Under the pieces are notes generated by a model, which saw only the letters and a list, made by a program, of their open reading frames with translations, did no database searches and had not been told where the DNA came from. The translations under genes were made by a program, and so were the position numbers. A DNA stretch of 10,519 nt from JBGCED01 sp045106055 (GTDB taxonomy: Bacteria > Pseudomonadota > Alphaproteobacteria > CBDDJK01). Each line of letters begins with the position of its first letter. The first letter of the stretch is position 1. The stretch is from the NCBI GenBank assembly GCA_045106055.1, contig JBGCED010000082.1, positions 1-10,519 on the forward strand. Direction: 5' to 3'. Below are positions 1 to 6,257 of this stretch, piece by piece.

Positions 1-15
1 CCCACTTCTTTTTAT

Positions 16-43
16 TTGACAATATAAGAGAATCAAATATTAC
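16..43 (+). promoter_or_regulatory. Candidate sigma-70 promoter upstream of the BMP-type permease gene
   Basis: A perfect -35 hexamer TTGACA lies at 16-21. A 16-base spacer later, TATTAC at 38-43 matches TATAAT at four of six positions. Transcription would begin near base 50 and give a leader of roughly 155 bases before the permease start at 207. The spacer is one base short of the optimum and the -10 box is weak. AT-rich intergenic DNA produces such matches by chance, so this is only a candidate. The 206 bases before the permease contain no supportable gene. The short open stretch entering from the left edge in frame 3 ends at the TAA at 57-59 and has no recognisable content. Confidence 0.22.
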
Positions 44-153
44 TCTAATAATTGTCTGTTAAAGATTTGAATCAGGTCAAATAAAACTAAGAATCAAAAT
101 CAACGGGACACTTCACCCGCTCCAATACATTTAATTGATGCTTGACCAGATGG

Positions 154-186
154 CTTTTTAACGGCATGCTGTTAAAAGGTTAAAAT
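154..186. promoter_or_regulatory. Operator-like palindrome with an extra tandem half-site
   Basis: TTTTAAC at 156-162 is mirrored by GTTAAAA at 171-177. The central GCATGC (164-169) is itself a palindrome, and outer bases extend the symmetry to 154-179 with one G.U-type pair. A third copy of the half-site, GTTAAAA at 179-185, follows directly, so the right arm and this copy form an 8-base tandem repeat. The element ends about 20 bases before the permease start codon. This arrangement suits a dimeric repressor or activator site. In RNA it could also form a 7-8 bp hairpin close to the start codon. There is no U-tract, so it is not an intrinsic terminator. No regulator gene is visible, and the binding protein is unknown. 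Confidence 0.35.
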
Positions 187-206
187 AATTTAATGATTTA
201 TAAAAA

Positions 207-1139
207 ATGGATAATTTAAGCCTTTTTATTGTCTCTGCATTATTGACGATTATCACGGCTGCAACGCCGCTTGTGTTTGCGGCGCTGGGCGAGCTTGTGG
301 TTGAAAAATCTGGCACCTTAAATCTTGGGGTGGAAGGGATGATGATTGTGGGGGCGATTGCCGCCTTTGCGGCGGCGGTTACCACGGGTTCTGGCTTGCT
401 TGGCGTGCTTGCGGGGGCTGCAAGCGGTGCGCTGCTTGCAGCTTTATTTGCACTTTTAACCCTATTCTTTATGGCAAATCAAGTTGCATCTGGGCTTGCA
501 CTTACCATCTTTGGGCTGGGGTTAAGCGCGCTGATCGGGCATAATTTCGTTGGCAAAAGCTTTGAAGGCATTGATAATCTTTCCATTCCCATTCTAAGCG
601 ATCTTCCAATCATTGGCACCTTGATCTTTGGGCTTGATCCGCTGGTTTACCTGTCGATCATTTGCGCATTTGCGATTGTGTGGTTTTTAACAAAAACCCG
701 CGCAGGGCTGATTTTAAGGGCGGTTGGTGAAAATCATCATGCAGCCCATGCAATCGGACATAAGGTGGTTTTAATTCGCTTCGCTGCCATCTTGTTTGGC
801 GGGGCAATGGCGGGGCTGGGCGGGGCGTATCTGTCTTTGATCTATACCCCCTTATGGGCAGAAAACATGACCGCAGGCAGGGGCTGGGTTGCGCTTGCGC
901 TGGTGGTTTTTGCTGCGTGGCGACCATGGCGCGCCTTTTTTGGGGCTTATTTATTTGGCGGCATTTTCATCATTCAATTATATGCGCAAGGCTTTGGGCT
1001 GCAAGTGCCATCGCAGCTTTTATCGATGCTGCCTTATGTGATTACCATTTTAGTTCTGGTGTGGATTTCTGCGGATCAGTCCAAACAATCCAACAACGCA
1101 CCAGGTTCGCTTGGCAAACAATTTTTTGCAAGTTCTTAA
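207..1139 (+). CDS. ABC transporter permease, BMP/nucleoside importer type (BPD_transp_2 family)
   Basis: This is a 310-residue integral inner-membrane permease with about eight hydrophobic segments. The N-terminal stretch around residues 25-50 (LGELVVEKSGTLNLGVEGMM) is the hallmark of the second permease of BMP-dependent importers (YufQ/NupQ-like, branched-chain/ribose permease superfamily). The cytoplasmic loop at about 165-185 (AVGENHHAAHAIG) and the C-terminal PGSLGKQF also fit the family. Such permeases form a heterodimer with a second permease, are driven by a double-domain ATPase and usually carry purine nucleosides or related compounds; the exact substrate here cannot be told. The start codon has no good Shine-Dalgarno sequence, but the hydrophobic N terminus matches family expectation and no in-frame upstream start is better. 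The binding-protein gene follows 40 bases later and is probably in the same operon. The ATPase and partner permease are not in the window. Confidence 0.9.
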   Translation: MDNLSLFIVSALLTIITAATPLVFAALGELVVEKSGTLNLGVEGMMIVGAIAAFAAAVTTGSGLLGVLAGAASGALLAALFALLTLFFMANQVASGLALTIFGLGLSALIGHNFVGKSFEGIDNLSIPILSDLPIIGTLIFGLDPLVYLSIICAFAIVWFLTKTRAGLILRAVGENHHAAHAIGHKVVLIRFAAILFGGAMAGLGGAYLSLIYTPLWAENMTAGRGWVALALVVFAAWRPWRAFFGAYLFGGIFIIQLYAQGFGLQVPSQLLSMLPYVITILVLVWISADQSKQSNNAPGSLGKQFFASS

Positions 1140-1179
1140 TTTTTTCATTCTCTAACCCGCTTTATATAAGGAGCATATT

Positions 1180-2280
1180 ATGATGTTTTTAAAATCCGTT
1201 AAATCTGCAAAACATATTGCAGCAACGCTGGCGATTGCCGCTGCGCTAATTTTTGCAAATGGGGCAAGCCATGCAAGCGATCCGTTTAAGGTTGGCTTTA
1301 TCTATGTTGGTCCAATTGGCGATCATGGCTGGTCCTATCAGCATGACCAAGCGCGCTTAGCCGTGGAAGAACATTTTGGCGATAAGGTCACCACCGCCTA
1401 TGTTGAAAATGTGCCAGAGGGCGCAGATGCAGAACGCGTGCTGGATCAGCTGGTCGCTGCTGGCAATCAGCTTATTTTTAGCACTTCTTTTGGGTTTATG
1501 AACCCCACCTTAAAAGTGGCAAAGCGCAATCCTGATATTTTATTTGAGCATGCAACGGGCTTTAAAACGGCGGATAATGTTGGCATTTACAATGCCCGCT
1601 TTTATGAAGGGCGTTATGTTGCAGGGCAGACTGTTGCCAAATTAACCAAAAGCAACATTATTGGCTATATTGCATCCTTTCCCATTCCCGAAGTGGTGAT
1701 GGGGGTTAATGCAACCCTTCGCGGGGCGCGTGCGGTCAATCCTGATGTTGAAATTCGGGTCGTGTGGGTCAATAGCTGGTTTGATCCAGGCAAGGAAGCC
1801 GATGCTGCCAAAACCTTAATTGATCAAGGCGCGGATATTATCATGCAACACACCGATTCCCCTGCGCCAATGCAAGTTGCGCAAGAACGCGGCGTTTGGG
1901 CGGTTGGTCAAGCATCCGATATGTCCAGCTTTGGCGAGGATGCCCATGTCACCGCCATCGTCAATAATTGGGCGCCTTATTACATAGAGCGCATTCAAGC
2001 AGCAATCGATGGAAATTGGTCTGTGGATAGCACTTGGGGCGGATTTCAATCTGGCATGCTTTATTTGTCCGATTTTAACAAGGGCATTCCCGAAAATATC
2101 GTCGCAGAAGCACGCGCCCTAGAAGCGAAGATTAAGGCTGGTGAAGTGCATCCATTCCAAGGCCCCGTCATTGATCAAAATGGCAATGAACGGCTTGCAG
2201 CAGGCGAGATTATGGATGATCGCACCATCAATTCCATGGATTATTTTGTGGAAGGCGTGATTGGCACGGTTCCCAATTAA
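1180..2280 (+). CDS. BMP family ABC transporter periplasmic substrate-binding protein
   Basis: This 366-residue periplasmic receptor captures substrate for the importer whose permease gene lies just upstream. Residues 1-32 form a Sec signal peptide: Lys-containing start, hydrophobic core at about 13-25, and a likely cut after SHA at residue 32. No lipobox Cys is present, so it is probably soluble rather than a lipoprotein. The mature part opens with FKVGFIYVGPIGDHGW (36-51), the characteristic first strand and loop of BMP/Med proteins. Other family blocks are EGADAERV (80-87), FSTSFGFMNPT (100-110), FEHATG (122-127), YNARFYEGR (137-145), IGYIASFPIPEV (161-172) and the hinge region NSWFDPGKEADAA (198-210). 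AAGGAG at 1168-1173 lies six bases before the ATG, a strong ribosome-binding site. Family members bind nucleosides or other small ligands; this subtype's ligand is not evident. A strong terminator follows. Confidence 0.93.
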   Translation: MMFLKSVKSAKHIAATLAIAAALIFANGASHASDPFKVGFIYVGPIGDHGWSYQHDQARLAVEEHFGDKVTTAYVENVPEGADAERVLDQLVAAGNQLIFSTSFGFMNPTLKVAKRNPDILFEHATGFKTADNVGIYNARFYEGRYVAGQTVAKLTKSNIIGYIASFPIPEVVMGVNATLRGARAVNPDVEIRVVWVNSWFDPGKEADAAKTLIDQGADIIMQHTDSPAPMQVAQERGVWAVGQASDMSSFGEDAHVTAIVNNWAPYYIERIQAAIDGNWSVDSTWGGFQSGMLYLSDFNKGIPENIVAEARALEAKIKAGEVHPFQGPVIDQNGNERLAAGEIMDDRTINSMDYFVEGVIGTVPN

Positions 2281-2302
2281 GGCTTAATTTAAAATCAATC
2301 AC

Positions 2303-2342
2303 AAGCCCCTTAAATCATCATCGGTTTAAGGGGCTTTTTTTT
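2303..2342 (+). terminator. Strong intrinsic terminator after the BMP gene
   Basis: A perfect 12 bp stem pairs AAGCCCCTTAAA (2303-2314) with TTTAAGGGGCTT (2325-2336) across a 10-base loop and runs into eight T residues (2335-2342). This is a textbook rho-independent terminator for the plus-strand permease/BMP pair. Its T-run overlaps the stop codon of the convergent minus-strand permease (2341-2343). In the minus direction the same stem is not followed by a continuous U-tract, so termination there would be weaker. Confidence 0.93.
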
Positions 2343-3120
2343 AAACCATATCAAATAATTTGCGAAATAATAGGGGCAGATGATTGCATAATTTGATGAT
2401 GAAATGATGCAAGCCAAGCCCCAAACATAGGATAATGATCAAGGACGCAAACATTAAATCGGTTTGCATTTTGCCATTTGCGTGCAGCATTAAAAAGCCA
2501 AGCCCCTTTGATCCCCCAACCCATTCCCCCACAATCACCCCGATTGGGGTAACTGATGCCGCAATTTTTAATCCTGATGCAAGCTGCGGCAGGGCTGCGG
2601 GAATCCGAACCGCCCACATTAACGCAAATGGGGTTGCCCCAAGGCTGGTCGCGGCTTGAAGATGCTGCGGTTTGGTTTGCATAAGCCCATCATAAAAGCT
2701 GCGAATGATTGGAAAATAGATAATCAAGCTTGCCATCACGATTTTTGACCCATAACCAAAGCCAAACCACAAGGTAAGCAATGGCGCAAGTGCAAAGACG
2801 GGCAATGCTTGCGAGCCAATAAAGACCGGCAGCGCAAAACGCGCCAGCCATGGTACCATAACCAATAGCAATGCCATTATAATCGCAATGCTTGCCCCAA
2901 GCATCAATCCCGCAATCATTTCACCAAAAGTCACCGCACCATGATAAGATAATAGCCCCGCATTGGCATAAAGGCTGTTCATCACCCGCAATGGATCTGG
3001 CAGCAAATAAGGCGGAAAATCCGCAAGCTTAACCGCGACCCACCATAGCAAGCCCAGACATAAGATTAACCCCACGCGTTCCGCTAATTTATGAATTATC
3101 TGCCCCAAATTTTGTTCCAT
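2341..3120 (-). CDS. ABC transporter permease, NitT/TauT class (ThiX/SsuC-like), orphan
   Basis: This is a 259-residue inner-membrane permease with about six hydrophobic segments. LPDPLRVMNSL (40-50) and the segment ALPVFALAPLLTLWFGFGYGSK (105-126, key Pro and Phe-Gly residues) are typical of the sulfonate/taurine/nitrate/pyrimidine permease class. The coupling loop at 155-178 (AATSLGA then RIPAALP) is the EAA motif that contacts the ATPase. PIGVIVGEWVGGSKGLG (192-208) followed by MLHANGKMQTDLMFA resembles, from memory, permeases annotated ThiX or hydroxymethylpyrimidine-type, so a thiamine-precursor role is possible but unproven. No ATPase or binding protein of this class lies in the window, so it depends on partners elsewhere. 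The ATG lacks an obvious Shine-Dalgarno sequence. It is transcribed divergently from the Rieske gene (122 bases between start codons) and convergently with the BMP operon. Confidence 0.88.
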   Translation of the reverse strand: MEQNLGQIIHKLAERVGLILCLGLLWWVAVKLADFPPYLLPDPLRVMNSLYANAGLLSYHGAVTFGEMIAGLMLGASIAIIMALLLVMVPWLARFALPVFIGSQALPVFALAPLLTLWFGFGYGSKIVMASLIIYFPIIRSFYDGLMQTKPQHLQAATSLGATPFALMWAVRIPAALPQLASGLKIAASVTPIGVIVGEWVGGSKGLGFLMLHANGKMQTDLMFASLIIILCLGLGLHHFIIKLCNHLPLLFRKLFDMV

Positions 3121-3173
3121 AAAGTGATATGATCATTTTCTGTTATTTTAAATCAAGTCTTCATTAATTATGA

Positions 3174-3203
3174 TTGATTCAGGGGCTTTTTCATGGTTAG
3201 AAT
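3174..3203 (+). promoter_or_regulatory. Candidate promoter for the Rieske oxygenase gene
   Basis: TTGATT at 3174-3179 (four of six to TTGACA) and TAGAAT at 3198-3203 (five of six to TATAAT) are separated by 18 bases. Transcription would begin near 3210 and give a leader of about 33 bases that still contains the Shine-Dalgarno sequence at 3229-3234. The -35 hexamer overlaps a GATTC site. It is also the right arm of a spaced inverted repeat with AATCAA at 3151-3156. The placement is sensible, but this rests on consensus matching alone. Confidence 0.33.
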
Positions 3204-3224
3204 TATGGTTAATAAGTTAATCAC

Positions 3225-3234
3225 AAAGAGGAGG
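3225..3234 (+). promoter_or_regulatory. Strong ribosome-binding site that fixes the Rieske start
   Basis: AAAGAGGAGG contains a perfect AGGAGG core at 3229-3234. The first in-frame start, GTG at 3237, is only two bases downstream, too close to be used. The ATG at 3243 is eight bases away, which is optimal, so translation most likely begins there. The next ATG, at 3252, is 17 bases away and less likely. This is the strongest Shine-Dalgarno sequence in the window. Confidence 0.75.
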
Positions 3235-3242
3235 TTGTGCAA

Positions 3243-4427
3243 ATGAATAATATGGATAAGACGGACATGCAATCTGATAATATGCATGCTGATCATGACG
3301 TGATGCAGCCGATTGAACGCGCCAAAGGTTTGCCCAACCGTTATTATACGGATCAAGCGCATTTTGACCTTGAAAAGCAGCAGCTATTTTACCGCCAATG
3401 GGCATGTATTGGCTTTAAAAAGGATCTGTTTGAAGATGGCATGGCAATTCCCGTGACGCTGCTGGATGTTCCCTTATTGATGGTGCGCGACAAGCACGGC
3501 ACGGTGCGGGTGTTCCAAAATGTTTGCCGCCATCGGGGAATGATCTTGGTCGATCGCCCCACAAAATTAACCAATTTAATCCGCTGCCCTTATCATAGCT
3601 GGTGCTATAGTCTTGAAGGGAAGTTGCGCTCAACCCCGCATTTTGGCGGGTCGGGTAAGAATAAGCATGAAAGCCTTGATCCAAATCAATTTGGCTTGAT
3701 CCAGGTGCGCGCGCATCTGTTCATGGATATGATCTTTGTTAATTTATCAGGCGATGCCGCTGATTTTGATCATTATGCAAGCAGCCTTGGCACGCGCTGG
3801 CATGAATTTACCAATCAAAAGCTGGTGCATGGCGGCGAAGATGCCAGCTTTGAACTTACATTAAACACAAATTGGAAGCTTGCGGTTGAAAATTATTGTG
3901 AAAGCTATCATTTGCCATGGATTCACCCTGCGCTGAACAGCTATTCAAAGCTGGAGGATCATTATACGATCACCGCTGATGATGGTAAGCATGCGGGGCA
4001 AGGGACGGTTGTTTATAACCCTTATCTTGAGGATCAAGGGCGGGTATTTCCAAATTTCCAAGGCTTGTCATCGGCATGGGATAAAGCGGCTGAATATATT
4101 GCATTATTCCCAAATGTCTTGCTTGGCGTGCATCGTGATCATTATTTTGCAATTCATCTTAACCCTGTTGCCGTCAATAAAACCGTTGAACGGGTCGAGC
4201 TTTATTATGCCCATGATGATGTTATTTTGCCTGAATGGGAAATGCTGAAGAAAACCCACGCCGAAATGTGGCGCAAAGTCTTTGAAGAGGATATTTATGT
4301 CGTAGAGGGAATGCAACAAGGCAGAAGCGCCCCTGGCTTTGATGGCGGCAAATTCTCGCCCGTGCTGGATACAGGCACCCATTGTTTTCATAAATGGGTC
4401 GCAAGCAACACAAACCGCAAAGCTTGA
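3243..4427 (+). CDS. Rieske [2Fe-2S] non-haem iron oxygenase, alpha subunit
   Basis: This 394-residue terminal oxygenase would use O2 and electrons from a separate reductase to hydroxylate or demethylate a small substrate in the cytoplasm. The Rieske cluster is held by C95-x-H97 and C115-x2-H118 (CRHRG and CPYHSW). The mononuclear iron site is H223 and H228 in ESYHLPWIHP, with D350 (FEEDIYVVE) as the carboxylate ligand. E220, three residues before H223, sits where naphthalene-type dioxygenases have the bridging Asp. Glu at this place is known from the carnitine monooxygenase CntA, which suggests the quaternary-amine group (carnitine, glycine betaine, stachydrine) rather than aromatic dioxygenases. 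QQGRSAPGF and FHKW near the C terminus also fit. No beta subunit, ferredoxin or reductase gene is nearby. The first 22 residues are rich in Met, Asp and His and look disordered. The substrate is not determined. Confidence 0.92.
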   Translation: MNNMDKTDMQSDNMHADHDVMQPIERAKGLPNRYYTDQAHFDLEKQQLFYRQWACIGFKKDLFEDGMAIPVTLLDVPLLMVRDKHGTVRVFQNVCRHRGMILVDRPTKLTNLIRCPYHSWCYSLEGKLRSTPHFGGSGKNKHESLDPNQFGLIQVRAHLFMDMIFVNLSGDAADFDHYASSLGTRWHEFTNQKLVHGGEDASFELTLNTNWKLAVENYCESYHLPWIHPALNSYSKLEDHYTITADDGKHAGQGTVVYNPYLEDQGRVFPNFQGLSSAWDKAAEYIALFPNVLLGVHRDHYFAIHLNPVAVNKTVERVELYYAHDDVILPEWEMLKKTHAEMWRKVFEEDIYVVEGMQQGRSAPGFDGGKFSPVLDTGTHCFHKWVASNTNRKA

Positions 4428-4453
4428 ATGCGCTCCCTTTAAAAGAACACACG

Positions 4454-4484
4454 CCCCTTAAAATGTTGCAATCATTTTAAGGGG
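4454..4484. terminator. Shared hairpin terminator between convergent Rieske and sulP genes
   Basis: CCCCTTAAAATG (4454-4465) pairs perfectly with CATTTTAAGGGG (4473-4484) over a 7-base loop. On the plus strand it is followed by GTGTTTAACACTTTT, and on the minus strand by CGTGTGTTCTTTT. Both tails are T-rich but interrupted, so it probably serves both genes as a moderate bidirectional terminator. The right arm lies inside the last codons and TGA stop of the sulP gene, so coding sequence doubles as terminator stem. The core CCCCTTAAA/TTTAAGGGG is the same as in the terminator at 2303-2336. Confidence 0.72.
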
Positions 4485-6091
4485 GTGTTTAACACTTTTG
4501 AATAATCCACCAAAATGCCATAATGCGGGTCTTCAATCATATTGACCTGCACCATATCCTTGGCTTTTTTCAGCAATAGCACGCAATCTGGGCTTAAATG
4601 CACCAGTTCAACTTGCTTTCCTGCTTCTTTATATTTAAGGGCAACCGATTCAATCGCCTCCAACGCGGAATGATCCCATACGCGCGATCCATTAAAATCA
4701 ATCACAATATGATCAAAGGACTCATTTGCGGGATTGAATAAATTCTTGAATGCCGTGACAGAACCAAAAAATAAGGGACCATGCAGTTTATAAATCTTGA
4801 TCCCGTCTTCTTCATTTACCCCCTCGCTAAGCCAGATATTATGGGCGGATTTCCACGCATAAATCAATGCAGACACAATCACCCCAACAATGACCGCCAG
4901 CGCAAGATCATAAGCAACCGTCACCGCCATCACCAATAGAATCACAAAGGCATCGCCTTTTGGAATTTTATGCATGATCCTGACGCTTGCCCATGCAAAG
5001 GTTGAAATCACCACCATCATCATCAACCCCGTTAAGGCAGCAAGCGGAATCATTTCAATCCAGCTGGAGGCGAATAAAATAAACACCAGCAGAGCAAGCG
5101 CGGCCGTGATCCCTGATAATCTGCCGCGTCCACCTGATTTAATGTTGATCATGGATTGCCCAATCATCGCACAGCCGCCCATTGCCCCAAACAGCCCGCA
5201 GCTGGTATTGGCAAGCCCTTGCCCAATACATTCTTGTGATGTGCGCCCGCGTGTATCGGTCATTTCATCAATTAAGGTTAGGGTAAGCAAGCTTTCAATC
5301 AAGCCAATCCCAGCAAGGGTTAAGGCAACGGGAAACACAATCATCAAGGTTTCAAAAGTAAAAGGCACCATGGGGATGTGAAATTCAGGCAAGCCCCCTG
5401 CAACGCTTGCAAGATCGCCAACCGTCTTGGTATCAAGCCCAAAGCCAATCACCAACGCCGATACGCCAAGAATGGACACTAAGGATGCAGGTAAAAATGT
5501 ACCCAATTTTGGAATTTTAGGAAAAGCCCAAATGATAAACATCGTTAATAGGGTTAAGCCAACCATCACATATAATTGACCTGACTGCATCCATCCGCCG
5601 TTAAACAGCACGGAAATCGCGCTATGGCTGCCTGATTCTGCATCATTTGCGCCCCCACCATTTAAGGCTTTAAACTGCCCCAGCTGGGCAAGAAAAATCA
5701 CAATCGCAAGCCCATTTACAAAACCCAGCATTACAGGATAAGGCACAAGCCGAATGAATTTTCCCAAATGAAATATGCCCGCCAAGATTTGCAATAATCC
5801 ACATAATAAGACGGCTGCAAATAAATATTCAACGCCATAAACCAGCACCAGCCCGACCATTGCAACCGCAGTTGCGCCAGTTGCGCCTGAAATCATGCCG
5901 CTGCGCCCGCCAAAGATTGAGGTCACAAACCCCATAATAAAGGCAGCATAAAGCCCAACCAATGGCTCTAATTTTGCAACAAAGGCAAAGGCAATGGCTT
6001 CTGGCACAAGCGCAAGCGCAACCGTTAGCCCCGACAGAATATCGGCTTTAGGATTTTGGGTTAAACGAAAACGGCTTACCAAGCGGATCAT
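4472..6091 (-). CDS. SulP family inorganic anion transporter with STAS domain
   Basis: This is a 539-residue inner-membrane carrier, expected to move sulfate, bicarbonate or a similar anion by cation symport or anion exchange. The N terminus (residues about 1-35, NPKADILSGLTVALALVPEAIAF) is the SulP signature leading into a 10-14 segment membrane core. The conserved GGCAMIGQSMINIKSGGRGR block lies in the middle. A cytoplasmic STAS domain runs from about 430 to the end, with VWDHSALEAI carrying the usual regulatory Ser (about S475). I chose the ATG at 6089-6091. It follows the purine-rich AAAGAGA by about 10 bases and puts the SulP signature at the N terminus. The in-frame start at 6208 would add 39 residues with no family resemblance. 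It is monocistronic here: divergent from rho, convergent with the Rieske gene. The substrate is undetermined; BicA-like bicarbonate uptake is one possibility. Confidence 0.92.
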   Translation of the reverse strand: MIRLVSRFRLTQNPKADILSGLTVALALVPEAIAFAFVAKLEPLVGLYAAFIMGFVTSIFGGRSGMISGATGATAVAMVGLVLVYGVEYLFAAVLLCGLLQILAGIFHLGKFIRLVPYPVMLGFVNGLAIVIFLAQLGQFKALNGGGANDAESGSHSAISVLFNGGWMQSGQLYVMVGLTLLTMFIIWAFPKIPKLGTFLPASLVSILGVSALVIGFGLDTKTVGDLASVAGGLPEFHIPMVPFTFETLMIVFPVALTLAGIGLIESLLTLTLIDEMTDTRGRTSQECIGQGLANTSCGLFGAMGGCAMIGQSMINIKSGGRGRLSGITAALALLVFILFASSWIEMIPLAALTGLMMMVVISTFAWASVRIMHKIPKGDAFVILLVMAVTVAYDLALAVIVGVIVSALIYAWKSAHNIWLSEGVNEEDGIKIYKLHGPLFFGSVTAFKNLFNPANESFDHIVIDFNGSRVWDHSALEAIESVALKYKEAGKQVELVHLSPDCVLLLKKAKDMVQVNMIEDPHYGILVDYSKVLNTPLK

Positions 6092-6257
6092 CTTGACATA
6101 TCTCTTTATTAAAGTTGAATTAAAGCGGGTGGTAAAGCATCGCAGCGCAAAATGCCAGCAAAATATGATCTTTTGAGAAATATTAATGCCGCCAATAACA
6201 CTTGACAAGATGTGTAATTCAGGGCAGAAACCTTCACATCAGACTTTAAACATCATC

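Noticed and set aside
104..119. CGGG/CCCG hairpin as the terminator of a gene to the left
   Set aside because: The stem is only four base pairs with an 8-base loop, and no T-run follows on the plus strand.
154..194. CtrA binding sites in the leader of the BMP permease
   Set aside because: Several TTAA tetramers occur, but their gaps are 4, 6 and 10 bases, not the 7 bases of the CtrA TTAA-N7-TTAA consensus.
3121..3236. TPP riboswitch before the ThiX-like permease
   Set aside because: The minus strand here has neither the CTGAGA element nor the conserved ACCTGATC block of the TPP aptamer, and the region is too short and AT-rich for it.
3237..3242. GTG at 3237 as the Rieske start codon
   Set aside because: It is only two bases after the AGGAGG core, too close for initiation; the ATG at 3243 has an ideal eight-base spacing.
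6108..6146. A minus-strand promoter-like pair (TTTACC, 17 bases, TTTAAT) before sulP
   Set aside because: Consensus spacing is good, but transcription would begin only about 10 bases before the chosen ATG and cut through the likely ribosome-binding site, so it is not convincing.
6092..6208. N-terminal extension of the SulP protein by 39 residues, starting at 6208
   Set aside because: The added residues show no SulP resemblance, no better ribosome-binding site, and the ATG at 6091 has a purine-rich AAAGAGA about 10 bases upstream and begins right before the family signature.
6202..6230. TTGACA at 6202-6207 as a -35 box for rho
   Set aside because: No acceptable -10 hexamer occurs 15-19 bases downstream on the plus strand.
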